NCBI GenBank assembly: GCA_016789225.1
Contig: JAEURI010000032.1
Coordinates: 1-32,207, forward strand
Source of the DNA: Anaerolineales bacterium
GTDB taxonomy: Bacteria; Chloroflexota; Anaerolineae; Anaerolineales; Villigracilaceae
Reading direction: 5' to 3'
DNA: 32,207 nucleotides
In this document: piece by piece, positions 1-8,575 of the stretch
Layout of the letters: every line of letters begins with the position of its first letter
How positions within the stretch are numbered: the stretch's first letter is position 1
The notes under the pieces: generated by a model
What the model saw: only the letters and a program-made list of their open reading frames with translations
The model's database searches: none
Told to the model about the DNA's origin: nothing
Program-made: the position numbers and the translations under genes

Positions 1-2
1 CA

Positions 3-1400
3 TTACCTGCTGCCACTTCCACGCCAATTCCAACGGCTACGCCTACAAGCCCTCCCTTTTCCCGCCCGCAATTACAGGTCACATTCTCCGGCGCGAGTGC
101 AAAGGAGATTCCCTCCAAGAAACCATTCAAGTTTTCGGTCAACTTCCAAAATGCAGGCTCCACAACGGCCTACAACGCGCAAGTCACATTCACATCTGCC
201 GATTTGGCTCCGCTGGAAACAGGCGGGGTGATTGTATTGGGAAATCTCGGCTCAGGGGATGTTGTGTCGGTAGATCAGCGATTCGTTTCGCAGGAGTCGT
301 TATCCGGTAAATCGGTCGTGACCATTGATGCAACCGTGAATTATTACGATGACAAGGGAACATCGTATTCCGATAAGTTCACATTCACCCTCCCGGTGGA
401 GGGAGGCAGCAGCGCAGGGTCAGGCGTCTATTACACAGCAACTCCCACCGGAGTCCGAAGCGGGCAGTTGATCATCACTTCGTACGGCACAACCGTCGAT
501 CCTTTGCAGCCTGGGTCTCAATTCAAGCTGGTCATGACCGTTCAAAACCTAGGGAATGACAAGGCGCAACGTGTCACAATGATCGTGGGGGGCGGCGGGT
601 CCGGGGGCAGCGGCGGTACCCCGCAGCCTGGCGGGGTCTCTGGGGGGAGCGGCGAGTTTTCGAATTTCGCGCCGGTGGGTTCTTCCAATCTTCAATCTCT
701 TGGCGATCTGCCCGCGGGTGGATTGGTGCAGGCTTCGCAGGAGTTGATCGTTAATGTATCCACGAATCCTGGCGCATACCCGATGAAGATCACATTTTCA
801 TATCTGAATTCCAAAGGCGAAGTGGTGAACGATGAACAGGTCATCACCCTGCTTGTGTTGGGATTGCCAAATGTGGATATTAGTTTCTACCGTCCGCCTG
901 ATCCGTTCTTTGTTGGGCAGCCGGGGGCTTTGCCCATCCAGGTGGTGAACCTTGGCAAGCGTACATCGGTGCTTGGCAATATCACGGTCACATCCAATAA
1001 CGGAATGGTTGAAAATGGCACTGGGCTTGTGGGTAACCTTGATGCAGGCGGATACTTTACACTGGATGCGATGTTCTACCCAGATGTCTCCGGCCCTCTC
1101 ACATTGAACGTTCATATTGATTACACCGATGATTTCAACCAGGCGCGCAGTATTGACAAGACGCTGGAGATCAATGTGGAGGAAGCCTTTATCGAATCCA
1201 CGCCGGACCCAAATATGCCAGGCGGAGGGATGGAGGAATTTATGCCAGTCTCCGAAGAGACCTTCCTTCAGAAGGCATGGCGCTTCGTTCTTGGACTTTT
1301 AGGCCTGGATAGCACCCCCCCGGCCTCTTCTCCCGATATGGAGATCCTGCCATCCGATGGCGAACAGATCCCTGTTCCCAATGGCGGGGGCAAAGGATAG
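3..1400 (+). CDS. Exported CARDB-like multi-domain protein (5' truncated)
   Basis: The frame is open from the first bases of the window, so the true start lies upstream; the TTG at 204 is not needed. The visible 465 residues begin with a Thr/Pro-rich linker and continue with about three repeated beta-rich units. Each starts like a CARDB/NEW3 domain: a strand, then 'P..F...V...N.G' (F-x-V-N-F-Q-N-A-G; L-V-M-T-V-Q-N-L-G; L-P-I-Q-V-V-N-L-G). A Gly/Ser-rich insert lies inside the second unit (about 589-655). The end has a short hydrophobic stretch (AWRFVLGLLGLD) and a Pro-rich tail. CARDB domains are extracellular adhesion or scaffold modules. The gene stops 3 nt before a MacB/FtsX-like permease, so it probably acts outside the membrane beside that transporter, possibly as its accessory or substrate-capture protein. 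The domain family is a pattern-based call. Confidence 0.75.
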   Translation, partial: LPAATSTPIPTATPTSPPFSRPQLQVTFSGASAKEIPSKKPFKFSVNFQNAGSTTAYNAQVTFTSADLAPLETGGVIVLGNLGSGDVVSVDQRFVSQESLSGKSVVTIDATVNYYDDKGTSYSDKFTFTLPVEGGSSAGSGVYYTATPTGVRSGQLIITSYGTTVDPLQPGSQFKLVMTVQNLGNDKAQRVTMIVGGGGSGGSGGTPQPGGVSGGSGEFSNFAPVGSSNLQSLGDLPAGGLVQASQELIVNVSTNPGAYPMKITFSYLNSKGEVVNDEQVITLLVLGLPNVDISFYRPPDPFFVGQPGALPIQVVNLGKRTSVLGNITVTSNNGMVENGTGLVGNLDAGGYFTLDAMFYPDVSGPLTLNVHIDYTDDFNQARSIDKTLEINVEEAFIESTPDPNMPGGGMEEFMPVSEETFLQKAWRFVLGLLGLDSTPPASSPDMEILPSDGEQIPVPNGGGKG

Positions 1401-1403
1401 TTC

Positions 1404-2732
1404 ATGAAATTTCTAGATTTGGTCCGCCTCATCGCCAACAACCTGAGCCGACGCAAGGCACGCGTCGGGTTGACGGCGATTGGTGTTGTGATCGGAACTG
1501 GCGCGGTGGTGATACTCGTCTCGCTTGCGATCGGCCTGCAAATGAATGCCACCGAACAACTTTACGGCATCGGCGATCTGAGTCTGATCAATGTCATGCC
1601 GGCCTATGGCGGCGAGTTTTACATGGCGGGCGGAGGCGGCGGGATGGCAATTGAAAGCAGCGGGAGCCAGGATATAAAACTCCTTACGAACAGTGCATTG
1701 GAAGAGTTGCGCGCCATTCCCGGCGTTTTTTCCGTCATTCCGCGCGAATATTTGCAAGCGACTACGATGATCTCCTACCGAAAGTTGATCGGATATTCGG
1801 GTGTGTATGGTGTGGGAACAAGTGATTTGGCAGACTTTGGATTAGAAGCCGAGCAGGGTGTCACTCAACTTTCACGTAGCACGGTTGTGATCGGCCCCAT
1901 GGTCGCACAAAACTTTATGGACACCAACCTGCGCCCTGGCCAGGAACTCCCTCCTCCACCCGATCTCTTCGATCAACAGATTCAATTCACCCTGATCAAA
2001 TATGACTCGAACGGGGCTGAGGTCCGTAAGAACTATAGTCTGCGCGTGGCCGGTATTCTCGCAGAATCCGGCACCGAGGCGGACTTTTCCATGTACCTGC
2101 CGCTCGACCTGGTCAAGTCGATGAACGAATGGGCGAACAATACGCGTATCAATTACAACAAGACCGGTTATAACGAAGTCATCGTCAAGGTAGAGAACGC
2201 GGATAAGACTCTTGAAGTCCGCGACCAGATTCTGGCGCTTGGCTTTCAAGCCAATACCATGTTGGATTTTGTGCAAGGTATTAACAACTTCTACTCGATC
2301 CTTCAAGTCGTTCTGGGTGGGGTGGGAGCCATCGCCCTGCTGGTGGCGGCCATTGGCATTGCAAACACCATGGCCATGTCCATCCTCGAACGTACGCGTG
2401 AGATCGGTCTGATGAAGGCTGTCGGTGCGACGAACCGAGATGTGTTGAGCATCTTTTTAGGCGAAGCGGCGGGCATAGGCTTTCTTGGCGGGCTGGGTGG
2501 GGTGCTGGTCGGATGGCTGCTGGGTCAGATGTTGAATGTGGTGGCGGTGGTCTATCTTGCCCAGCAGGCGGCGCAACAGGGCGGGATTCCCCCAAGCGTT
2601 GCAGTGTATACTCCCGCATGGTTACCGATTTTTGTGCTTCTCTTTTCGACGTTTATAGGAATGCTTTCGGGTCTATACCCTGCTCTTCGCGCAGCCACCA
2701 TGATCCCGGTGATGGCCTTGAAGTACGAATAA
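1404..2732 (+). CDS. ABC transporter permease, MacB/FtsX type
   Basis: The 442-residue protein has the FtsX/MacB permease layout. The N-terminus (R-R-K-A-R-V-G-L-T-A-I-G-V-V-I-G) leads into TM1 at about residues 20-45. A large extracytoplasmic MacB_PCD-like domain covers about 50-290. Three C-terminal membrane segments lie near 298-322, 350-382 and 405-432, with the typical 'ERTREIGLMKAVGATNRDV' cytoplasmic loop and 'LYPALRAATMIPVMALKYE' end. It lacks the ATPase domain of fused MacB, so it needs a separate ABC ATPase, which may lie upstream of the window. Such permeases transmit ATPase motion to periplasmic or outer factors for peptide or lipoprotein export rather than forming a classical channel. 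It begins 3 nt after the CARDB-like gene with 'aaagga' as SD, so the two are probably one operon. Confidence 0.9.
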   Translation: MKFLDLVRLIANNLSRRKARVGLTAIGVVIGTGAVVILVSLAIGLQMNATEQLYGIGDLSLINVMPAYGGEFYMAGGGGGMAIESSGSQDIKLLTNSALEELRAIPGVFSVIPREYLQATTMISYRKLIGYSGVYGVGTSDLADFGLEAEQGVTQLSRSTVVIGPMVAQNFMDTNLRPGQELPPPPDLFDQQIQFTLIKYDSNGAEVRKNYSLRVAGILAESGTEADFSMYLPLDLVKSMNEWANNTRINYNKTGYNEVIVKVENADKTLEVRDQILALGFQANTMLDFVQGINNFYSILQVVLGGVGAIALLVAAIGIANTMAMSILERTREIGLMKAVGATNRDVLSIFLGEAAGIGFLGGLGGVLVGWLLGQMLNVVAVVYLAQQAAQQGGIPPSVAVYTPAWLPIFVLLFSTFIGMLSGLYPALRAATMIPVMALKYE

Positions 2733-2916
2733 CTGCCTGGGTCTGAGAAAAAATTACAAATTTATAAACAGTTTTCGCTGGTAGGATTCAACCTTCTACC
2801 TGTATTGCGATGTAAAATTGGGTAGGTGAGTGTTACTGAAGAATTGATAATGTGTGCAATGGATACCGATGTCCGATTTCCCCCGTGGGAAAGGATCGAT
2901 TGATACTAGAGGTCAT

Positions 2917-3258
2917 ATGCCAGATAAACGCACCGCCCCACGCAAGAATTTTTCCTTTTACATGCGCGTATTGAACGACGACACCCAGGAAATTCTGGGT
3001 CACATGGTGGAGGTAAGTTCCACCGGGCTGCGGTTGGAAACAGTGGGACCTTTGCCGTTGAACAAGGATTACTATCTTCGTATCGATATTACTCCCGACC
3101 TCGGCAGCGTACCCTTTATCGTATTCATTGCCCGCACGAAATGGTGCAAGATGGATATCATCCAACCTAATCTTTTCCGGGTTGGTTTTGAGATCATTGA
3201 GATCGTGCCCGAAGATATGGAAGTTTTCATGCGGATCGTGACCAAGTTTGGAAGTTAA
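2917..3258 (+). CDS. PilZ domain protein (putative c-di-GMP receptor)
   Basis: This is a 113-residue single-domain protein. It shows the two PilZ binding motifs: RxxxR (R5-T-A-P-R9) and a variant of [D/N]xSxxG (E32-V-S-S-T-G37). The rest is a beta-barrel-like pattern ending in an amphipathic helix (PEDMEVFMRIV). PilZ domains bind cyclic di-GMP and change the behaviour of partner proteins in motility, exopolysaccharide or secretion. The first acidic/Asn position is Glu rather than Asp/Asn, which may weaken binding. The ATG at 2917 is chosen because 'agagg' stands just ahead of it and the preceding residues are not PilZ-like; in-frame starts at 2854 (GTG) and 2869 (ATG) also exist. It appears monocistronic and converges on the amidase gene. 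Confidence 0.8.
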   Translation: MPDKRTAPRKNFSFYMRVLNDDTQEILGHMVEVSSTGLRLETVGPLPLNKDYYLRIDITPDLGSVPFIVFIARTKWCKMDIIQPNLFRVGFEIIEIVPEDMEVFMRIVTKFGS

Positions 3259-3265
3259 CAAAAAA

Positions 3266-3285
3266 GGAGCGGGCTAGCCCGCTCC
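3266..3285. terminator. Palindromic terminator between convergent genes
   Basis: GGAGCGGGCTAGCCCGCTCC is a perfect 20-bp palindrome. Six A residues precede it (3260-3265), giving a U-run for minus-strand transcripts; only 'gctttctt' follows on the plus strand. It therefore best fits rho-independent termination of the amidase mRNA, with weaker action on the PilZ mRNA. The amidase stop codon (3274-3276) lies inside the hairpin. Confidence 0.75.
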
Positions 3286-4659
3286 GCTTTCTTCCAAAAC
3301 AATCCGTGCTTTTCGCTTGTGCCACTCCGTTGCCTGTTGATAGGCATACCCGATCCGCAGCACACCTGATTCGTTCCAGGCACGCGACACGATCTGCATT
3401 CCGATCGGCAATCCTTCGGAGGTAAACCCGCAGGGAATGGAAATCGCCGGTAGTCCGGTCAGGTTGAAGGGCGCGGTGAAGCGCGTCAATTGACGGGCAC
3501 GTTCCACGGCATTTTCACCTTCGAGCACGGGCGCAGCAATGGGGGTGGTGGGAATGATAAGGACATCGTATTCCTCGAACAATAATTCGCATCGCCGCCT
3601 GACTTCGGCCTGGGTGCGCCTTGCCAGCGCATACTCGCTGGAAGTGAATCCGGCTCCCGTTTCCAGGCGTTGACGGACATCCGCGCCGAACCAATCCGGG
3701 TGTTCTTTCAACCGCTCACGATGGAAAGCCGCACCATCTGCCTGGGTCATCAATGAATTGGCGAGCGCCGCTTCACGAAAAAAATCCACATTTACTTCGG
3801 TGATCTTCGTTCCCAGGTCGCTCAACACTTCAGCCGCTTTACGGACGGCTTCCTTGATTTCGGGTTCAGCCGCTTCATCAATAAACTGACCTACGGCGAA
3901 AGCCACCTTGCGCTCTTTAATCGAGTCGCGCATGTGACTGGAATAGTCCCCCGGCAAGGTCCGCACAGAGGTGGGGTCTTTTTCATCGTATCCACCGATG
4001 ACCTGTAACATCAGAGCTGAATCTTCAACAGTTTGCGTGATGGGTCCTGCATGGTCGAGGTTCCATGAAAGCGGCAGGATTCCGTGCAGGCTGACACGCC
4101 CATAAGTGGGTTTGAGTCCCACCACACCGCATAGCGCTGCTGGAATACGGATCGAGCCGCCTGTGTCAGTGCCCAGCGCTGCCAGCGCCATGCCGGTTGC
4201 AACAGCTACTGCACTGCCGCCAGAGGAGCCGCCGGGCGTGCGGGTCAGGTCCCATGGGTTTCGGCATGCGCCAAAATGCGGATTGTTGTTGGTTACACCG
4301 AGGGCGATCTCATGCGTATTTGTTTTTCCGATGATATGAGCCCCCGCTTTTTTGATGCGTTCTACGACAAAGGCATCTTCAGTGGGGATGTTGTCTGTAA
4401 AGAATTTCGATCCGCTCGTGGTGCGGATGCCTTTGGTGTTGTATAAGTCTTTTACCGCGAGGGGAATGCCAAAGAGCGGCATGTTGCCGTTGGGCAGCGG
4501 CTCCCTTGGGTTGGGAGGTAGGATGGTGATGAAAGCATTCAGCGTCGGGTTGAGCCGCTCGATTTGACGGTAACAGGCATCGGCGAGGTCGGAGGCGCTG
4601 ATTTCCCTGCTCTTGATAAGGTCGCGTTGGTCAGCTAAGGATAATGAGGCTGGGTTCAT
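3274..4659 (-). CDS. Amidase (amidase signature family, GatA-like)
   Basis: The 461-residue protein carries the full amidase signature. The Ser-cisSer-Lys triad reads as K70 (PLAVKD), S145 in the GGSSGGS motif and S169 in GTDTGGSIRIPA. The K-to-Ser (75) and Ser-to-Ser (24) distances match the family (FAAH 142/217/241). It hydrolyses a carboxamide; the substrate cannot be read. No gatB or gatC is nearby, and the C-terminus lacks the long GatA-specific tail, so a free-standing amidase is likelier than the tRNA amidotransferase subunit. It is single-gene. No SD precedes the ATG; a TATAAT lies 7 nt upstream instead, so the mRNA may be leaderless. A 23-bp near-perfect palindrome beside that -10 suggests repression. 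Confidence 0.9.
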   Translation of the reverse strand: MNPASLSLADQRDLIKSREISASDLADACYRQIERLNPTLNAFITILPPNPREPLPNGNMPLFGIPLAVKDLYNTKGIRTTSGSKFFTDNIPTEDAFVVERIKKAGAHIIGKTNTHEIALGVTNNNPHFGACRNPWDLTRTPGGSSGGSAVAVATGMALAALGTDTGGSIRIPAALCGVVGLKPTYGRVSLHGILPLSWNLDHAGPITQTVEDSALMLQVIGGYDEKDPTSVRTLPGDYSSHMRDSIKERKVAFAVGQFIDEAAEPEIKEAVRKAAEVLSDLGTKITEVNVDFFREAALANSLMTQADGAAFHRERLKEHPDWFGADVRQRLETGAGFTSSEYALARRTQAEVRRRCELLFEEYDVLIIPTTPIAAPVLEGENAVERARQLTRFTAPFNLTGLPAISIPCGFTSEGLPIGMQIVSRAWNESGVLRIGYAYQQATEWHKRKARIVLEESGAG

Positions 4660-4697
4660 AATAAAAATTATATTCTATGGTGTTATTAACTCCATAG
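4660..4697 (-). promoter_or_regulatory. Leaderless amidase promoter with operator-like palindrome
   Basis: On the minus strand TATAAT (4672-4667) ends 7 nt before the ATG at 4659, which places +1 at or next to the start codon. Two bases upstream of this -10 lies CTATGG-A-GTTA-A-TAAC-A-CCATAG (4697-4675). This 23-bp palindrome is perfect apart from three A positions. No good -35 match is seen. A protein bound there would cover the -35/-10 spacer. Confidence 0.5.
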
Positions 4698-4711
4698 CCT
4701 ATCTGTACTGA

Positions 4712-4747
4712 AAATGTAGGCCACGCATAAAGGCGTGACCTACATTT
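4712..4747 (-). terminator. Hairpin terminator of fhs; member of a dispersed repeat
   Basis: Arms aaatgtaggccacgc (4712-4726) and gcgtgacctacattt (4733-4747) pair over 15 positions, with one G-U/C-A position, around the loop ataaag. The hairpin lies 22 nt past the fhs stop and is followed on the minus strand by TTTTC. It resembles the hairpin at 9086-9122. Confidence 0.65.
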
Positions 4748-4769
4748 ATGTTTGGGACTTTTGGGGTTT

Positions 4770-6776
4770 TTAGAACAGACCCAGTACTTTGCCGGTCTTC
4801 AGGTCAAGATCTACATCGTAAAATACGGGGCGCGTAGGCAGGCCGGGCATGGTTCTCATATCGCCAAGAATGGGATAAAGGAAACCGGCACCGACACTTG
4901 CGCGGATCTCACGCACGCTGATGCGAAAGCCTGTCGGCGCACCTTTCTTGGTTGCATCGGTGGTGAAGGAGAGATGGGTCTTTGCCATGCAAATGGGCAG
5001 TTTGTCGAATCCGAGGCGGGTGTAACGGGCGATCTGTTCCTCGGCTTCGGGGGTGTAGTCGACACCGTCGGCGCGGTAGATTTCTTTCGCGATGGTTTCG
5101 ATCTTGTTCTTGATGGTTTCTTCGAGCGGATAGAGGAATTTGAATTTACTTGGCTTTTCAGCTGCCTTGACGACTGCTTCCGCCAGGGCTTTTGCGCCCT
5201 TGCCGCCATCCGCCCAGTGAGTGGAGACGACCGCATCCATGGCGCCCATCTTGAGCGCGGATTCGCGGATGAGCTCCACTTCGGCTTTGGTGTCGGTGGC
5301 AAAGGAGTTGACCGCCACCACCACGTTCACGCCGTACTTGAGCGCGTTCTGGATGTGACGTTCCAGGTTTGGCATACCGGCGCGAAGCAGGTCGAGATTT
5401 TCGTCGGTGTATTCGGGGGCTAGCGGTTTACCAGCCACGACCTTTGGGCCGCCGCCATGCATCTTGAGTGCGCGAACGGTGGCAACCATCACCACCACCT
5501 GGGGGATCAAGCCGGAATAACGGCATTTGATATCGAAGAACTTCTCCATGCCAATGTCTGCGCCAAAGCCGGACTCGGTGACCACAAAGCCATCCTTGCC
5601 GACCAGCTTGAGCGCGATCATGTCTGCGATGATGGAGGATTGTCCGTGGGCGATATTGGCGAACGGACCTGCGTGCACGGTGGCGGGAGTGCCTTCAAGG
5701 GTTTGCATCAGGTTCGGTTTGATCGCATCCTTCATCAAGACGGTCACGGCTCCAGCCACACCGAGGTCTTCCACGGTGACGGCTTCGCCCTGTTTGTTGG
5801 TGGCGACCACCATTTTCCCAAAGCGTTCGCGCATATCTTCGAGGGAGGTGGTGAGGGCCAGCACGGCCATGATCTCGGAGGCAACGGTGATGTCATAACC
5901 AGACATATGCGCATGCCCCGCTTCATCCTTGCCGCGACCAACTTCCACCTCACGCAGGAAGCGGTCGTTGATGTCGATCACACGGCGCCAAGTGATGGTC
6001 TTCTCGTCGATATCAAGACGGGCAAAGCGTGAGCGTTCTTCGGGGGTCAGGTCGTTCGGATCGGTTTTCTTGATGCCGAGTTTCTTCAAACGGCGCAGCA
6101 TGGCGGGAGAGAATTTGCGGTTGCCCTTTTTGTCCAACGGGCAGAGCGCGTTGAAGAGCTTTTCATCGTCCTGTGTTTTCTCGTGCATCACACGCGCATC
6201 GAGTGCGGCGGCAACCAGGTTATGCGAGGCGGTGATGGCGTGAATGTCGCCAGTGAGATGGAGATTGAAATCTTCCATCGGGATGATCTGAGAGTAACCG
6301 CCGCCTGCAGCGCCGCCCTTGATGCCAAAGGTCGGCCCCTGCGAAGGTTGGCGGATGGCAGTGATAACTTTGCGTCCGAGATGGGCACCGAGCGCCTGCG
6401 AAAGCCCTACGGTGGTTGTGGTCTTGCCTTCACCGAGCGGGGTTGGGGTGATGGCGGTCACGTCGATATATTTGCCGTTCGGTTTATTCTTGAGGCGTTC
6501 CAAAATTTCAAGTTTGATCTTGGCCTTGTAGGGACCATACAACTCAAGTTCATTATCACGGATGCCAAGCTCATTGGCGATCTGCATGATGGTCTTGAGT
6601 TTGCCTGCCTGCGCGATATCGATATCCGAGGGCACAGGGCGAAGCAGCTTCAATTTTGTCGGCTGGAATGCATTGTTGGTTTTAAGAGCCGTCTTTTTTA
6701 CCGTTTTCTTCACGACCTTTTTGGGTGCGGCTTTTGCCTTCGCACTCTTTTTGCCGGACTTGACTTTGGTTGCCAT
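4770..6776 (-). CDS. fhs: Formate-tetrahydrofolate ligase, long eukaryote-like form
   Basis: This enzyme makes 10-formyl-THF from formate, THF and ATP in the cytoplasm, feeding purine synthesis or a Wood-Ljungdahl methyl branch. The P-loop [12 protein letters not shown] is at residues 111-122, and the FTHFS-specific glycine-rich and acidic motif ([25 protein letters not shown]) is at 151-177. The C-terminus has MPGLPTRP and ends VLGLF. It has 668 residues, against about 555-560 in common bacterial enzymes. The excess is an N-terminal Lys/Ala tail (about residues 1-32, reminiscent of histone H1) and an insert near 213-260 ([21 protein letters not shown], then [11 protein letters not shown]). 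From memory, this insert and the C-terminus closely resemble the synthetase domain of eukaryotic C1-THF synthase. A clear SD (AAGGAGA) fixes the start. Confidence 0.95.
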   Translation of the reverse strand: MATKVKSGKKSAKAKAAPKKVVKKTVKKTALKTNNAFQPTKLKLLRPVPSDIDIAQAGKLKTIMQIANELGIRDNELELYGPYKAKIKLEILERLKNKPNGKYIDVTAITPTPLGEGKTTTTVGLSQALGAHLGRKVITAIRQPSQGPTFGIKGGAAGGGYSQIIPMEDFNLHLTGDIHAITASHNLVAAALDARVMHEKTQDDEKLFNALCPLDKKGNRKFSPAMLRRLKKLGIKKTDPNDLTPEERSRFARLDIDEKTITWRRVIDINDRFLREVEVGRGKDEAGHAHMSGYDITVASEIMAVLALTTSLEDMRERFGKMVVATNKQGEAVTVEDLGVAGAVTVLMKDAIKPNLMQTLEGTPATVHAGPFANIAHGQSSIIADMIALKLVGKDGFVVTESGFGADIGMEKFFDIKCRYSGLIPQVVVMVATVRALKMHGGGPKVVAGKPLAPEYTDENLDLLRAGMPNLERHIQNALKYGVNVVVAVNSFATDTKAEVELIRESALKMGAMDAVVSTHWADGGKGAKALAEAVVKAAEKPSKFKFLYPLEETIKNKIETIAKEIYRADGVDYTPEAEEQIARYTRLGFDKLPICMAKTHLSFTTDATKKGAPTGFRISVREIRASVGAGFLYPILGDMRTMPGLPTRPVFYDVDLDLKTGKVLGLF

Positions 6777-6869
6777 AGAGTCTCCTTGAAAATTATATAT
6801 AATTATTTATTCTTCAATTATCAGACAAATTTAAAAAAACGCAAGAGCAATCCGTCATTTTTTTGTCAT
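6777..6869 (-). promoter_or_regulatory. AT-rich fhs upstream region
   Basis: This 93-nt gap before fhs is very AT-rich. On the minus strand it holds an SD (AAGGAGA, 6787-6781), a perfect 14-bp palindrome AATTATATATAATT (6791-6804) containing TATAAT, and TTGTCTGATAA (6828-6818). The last is close to the TTGTCAGACAA palindrome in the purine-cluster promoter at 26062. Exact promoter boxes cannot be fixed; TTGTCT with a 17-nt spacer to TAATTA is one option. Confidence 0.35.
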
Positions 6870-7670
6870 TTATGCGGTCAATAACGTGCCTACATTCTCG
6901 CCTTGCAGGGCACGGGTCAGAAAGCCGTGTTCTTCGGCAGAGAAAATTTGTACGGTCAACTCATTTTTCTTTTGGATGAGGAATAACATCTCCTCGACCT
7001 TTGCCTTCATTCCCCCGGTGACGTCGGTACTCGCCGAGCCTTTGATGCCGCTTCGCATCGCCTCGTAATCCGACAGTTGAATCTGTTTCACAAGCTTGGT
7101 CCTCGCCGGGAAATCTGCCCACACCCCGGCCTCGATACCCGCCAGCAGAATCCGCGTGGGGTTGAACTGCTCGACCAGAAAAGCAAAGACATCCTCCGTG
7201 GATAGAATGGTGCCGCCCAAGGTTTCATCGAAAGCCACATCTCCTTGCACAACCGGCAGGAGCTTTGCATCCAACGCTCTGCGGATAGTCTCCACGTTGT
7301 GGTGGGTCACTTTGCGTTTGTCCGAAACCATCGAAGCGGACGGCGGGAAGGGCAGGGCGGGAATCCCTGCTTCGAAGAGCGACCTGACGACGTGACGATT
7401 CAGTTCAGCCGCCTGCAAGCGGACTTCTGTAAAGCCCAGCCATTGCTCCCTTGTCTGCACGCCATCACGGGTGCCATGCTTTTTCGCAGCGACATGCCCA
7501 AAGGAGCCGGAACCATGCCCGAGAATCAGGAGCAGGCCCGGGCTTGAGTCCAGAGCCGTTTTGATCTCGCTGGCAAGGTCTGCAAGTTTATCTAATCTTG
7601 GGGTGTAGGGTGTGTCTTTGTCGGTGATGAGCGATCCGCCCAGTTTGAGAAGTACGATTTCGTTGGTCAT
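6870..7670 (-). CDS. Isopentenyl phosphate kinase (amino acid kinase fold)
   Basis: The 266-residue protein has the IPK pattern of the amino acid kinase superfamily: KLGGSLITDKD at 9-19, then GHGSGSFGH (51-59) with the catalytic His equivalent at H59, a central QGDVAFDE segment, LLAGIEAGVW, and TDVTGGM near the C-terminus. It phosphorylates isopentenyl phosphate to isopentenyl diphosphate with ATP, the last step of the alternative (archaeal-type) mevalonate route. IPKs are known in archaea, plants and some Chloroflexota. No other mevalonate gene is in the window, so its substrate supply is not visible. Fosfomycin kinase or another amino acid kinase is an alternative, but the paired GGSLITDK and GSGSFGH motifs favour IPK. 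It is divergent from the next gene across 57 nt containing a palindrome. Confidence 0.85.
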   Translation of the reverse strand: MTNEIVLLKLGGSLITDKDTPYTPRLDKLADLASEIKTALDSSPGLLLILGHGSGSFGHVAAKKHGTRDGVQTREQWLGFTEVRLQAAELNRHVVRSLFEAGIPALPFPPSASMVSDKRKVTHHNVETIRRALDAKLLPVVQGDVAFDETLGGTILSTEDVFAFLVEQFNPTRILLAGIEAGVWADFPARTKLVKQIQLSDYEAMRSGIKGSASTDVTGGMKAKVEEMLFLIQKKNELTVQIFSAEEHGFLTRALQGENVGTLLTA

Positions 7671-7689
7671 GAAACCTGTTTTACCATCA

Positions 7690-7728
7690 TTGGTCAGACT
7701 TCGGAAGTCTTGGACTATAATTTCAACA
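7690..7728 (+). promoter_or_regulatory. Leaderless promoter with 15-bp palindrome, divergent with ipk
   Basis: TTGGTC (7690-7695), a perfect palindrome AGACTTC-G-GAAGTCT (7696-7710) and TATAAT (7716-7721) precede the ATG at 7728. The six bases TTCAAC between -10 and ATG put +1 on the A of the start codon, and no SD exists. The -35/-10 spacing is 20 nt, longer than ideal. The palindrome fills the spacer and also lies in the upstream region of the divergent kinase gene. Confidence 0.5.
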
Positions 7729-8561
7729 TGGATATTCGCACCGGTGTTGTTGTTTTAGCCTTGTTCGCCGCCATCGCGGCTTTTCTTTCGTTTCGAGGGG
7801 CCGTCAAGAATATGCAGACCGCGCGTAAATTATCCTTTTACAGCCTGCGCAAACGGCATAATGCCATGGCCTGGCGGCTGGTCTTCTTTGCCTTTGTTTT
7901 AGTGGGCGTTGCATTTTGGCTGCCCACCGGCGGGGAGCAGATGATCTATCAGGTATTTCCGCCTTCCGCGACGCCTTCGCTCACTCCCACCATCACGTTG
8001 ACCCCGACCATCACCCTTTCGCCTACGATTACGTTGACCCCGTCCCTTACCACGACTCCGCTGGTCTCCGATACGCCCACCCTGACCCCAACGCCCTTCC
8101 TGCCGGTTGCCATAGAGGCCCTGTTTTCCGGGCCGGTGACCCCCAACCCAGATGCGGTCTTTACCGCCATTCAGTTTTCAACCCAATTCGATGGCACCAA
8201 TACAGTCGACCCGAAGACCGTCTTCGAGCTTCCCATTCAAACCATGTATGGCGGATTCGACTACAACAATACCACCCCCGGCGTGCAATGGACGGCACTC
8301 TGGTTTCGAAATGGCGAATTGATCTGTTATGAAACCGAGCCCTGGCGCGAGGAATGGGGCACGGGCGGCATCGGCGGATACACGGAATGTTCCGAGCCTA
8401 TTGGCGGTTGGATAGCGGGACAGTACGAAGTGCAGATCTTCATGGGCTACGACTGGAAGGTGGTGGGGCGTTTTGTGGTGATGGACAGCCTCACCCCAGC
8501 GGTCACCCCCACGGGCACGCCCGACTTGACTATTACTACATCGCCAACATCAACACCATAA
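7728..8561 (+). CDS. Two-TM protein with Thr/Pro linker and extracytoplasmic domain
   Basis: I do not recognise the family. The 277-residue product has hydrophobic segments at about residues 6-22 and 48-65. A low-complexity T/P/L/S linker (about 80-125, 'TLTPTITLTP') follows, then a roughly 125-residue globular part rich in aromatic residues, with two Cys (in LICYETEPW and YTECSEP), and a second Thr/Pro tail. The architecture suggests a membrane-anchored domain held outside the cell by a flexible stalk. The globular part (TMYGGFDYNN, WFRNGELICY, QYEVQIFMGYDWKVVGRF) has a beta-sandwich look. The ATG at 7728 is preferred to the TTG at 7710, since it sits exactly at the predicted transcription start. 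Divergent from ipk; a thioesterase gene follows after 14 nt. Confidence 0.75.
   Translation: MDIRTGVVVLALFAAIAAFLSFRGAVKNMQTARKLSFYSLRKRHNAMAWRLVFFAFVLVGVAFWLPTGGEQMIYQVFPPSATPSLTPTITLTPTITLSPTITLTPSLTTTPLVSDTPTLTPTPFLPVAIEALFSGPVTPNPDAVFTAIQFSTQFDGTNTVDPKTVFELPIQTMYGGFDYNNTTPGVQWTALWFRNGELICYETEPWREEWGTGGIGGYTECSEPIGGWIAGQYEVQIFMGYDWKVVGRFVVMDSLTPAVTPTGTPDLTITTSPTSTP
7989..8042 (+). repeat. Three 18-bp tandem units coding the Thr/Pro stalk
   Basis: accatcacgttgaccccg (7989-8006) is followed by a diverged copy at 8007-8024 and acgattacgttgaccccg at 8025-8042. The units encode T-I-T-L-[ST]-P steps of the stalk, so length change by slippage is plausible. Confidence 0.7.
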
Positions 8562-8575
8562 ATTAAAGGATATCC

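Noticed and set aside
4752..6243. Long plus-strand frames opposite fhs (223, 191 and other codons)
   Set aside because: They mirror the strongly coded fhs gene, have no SD, and show His/Gly-rich shadow composition.
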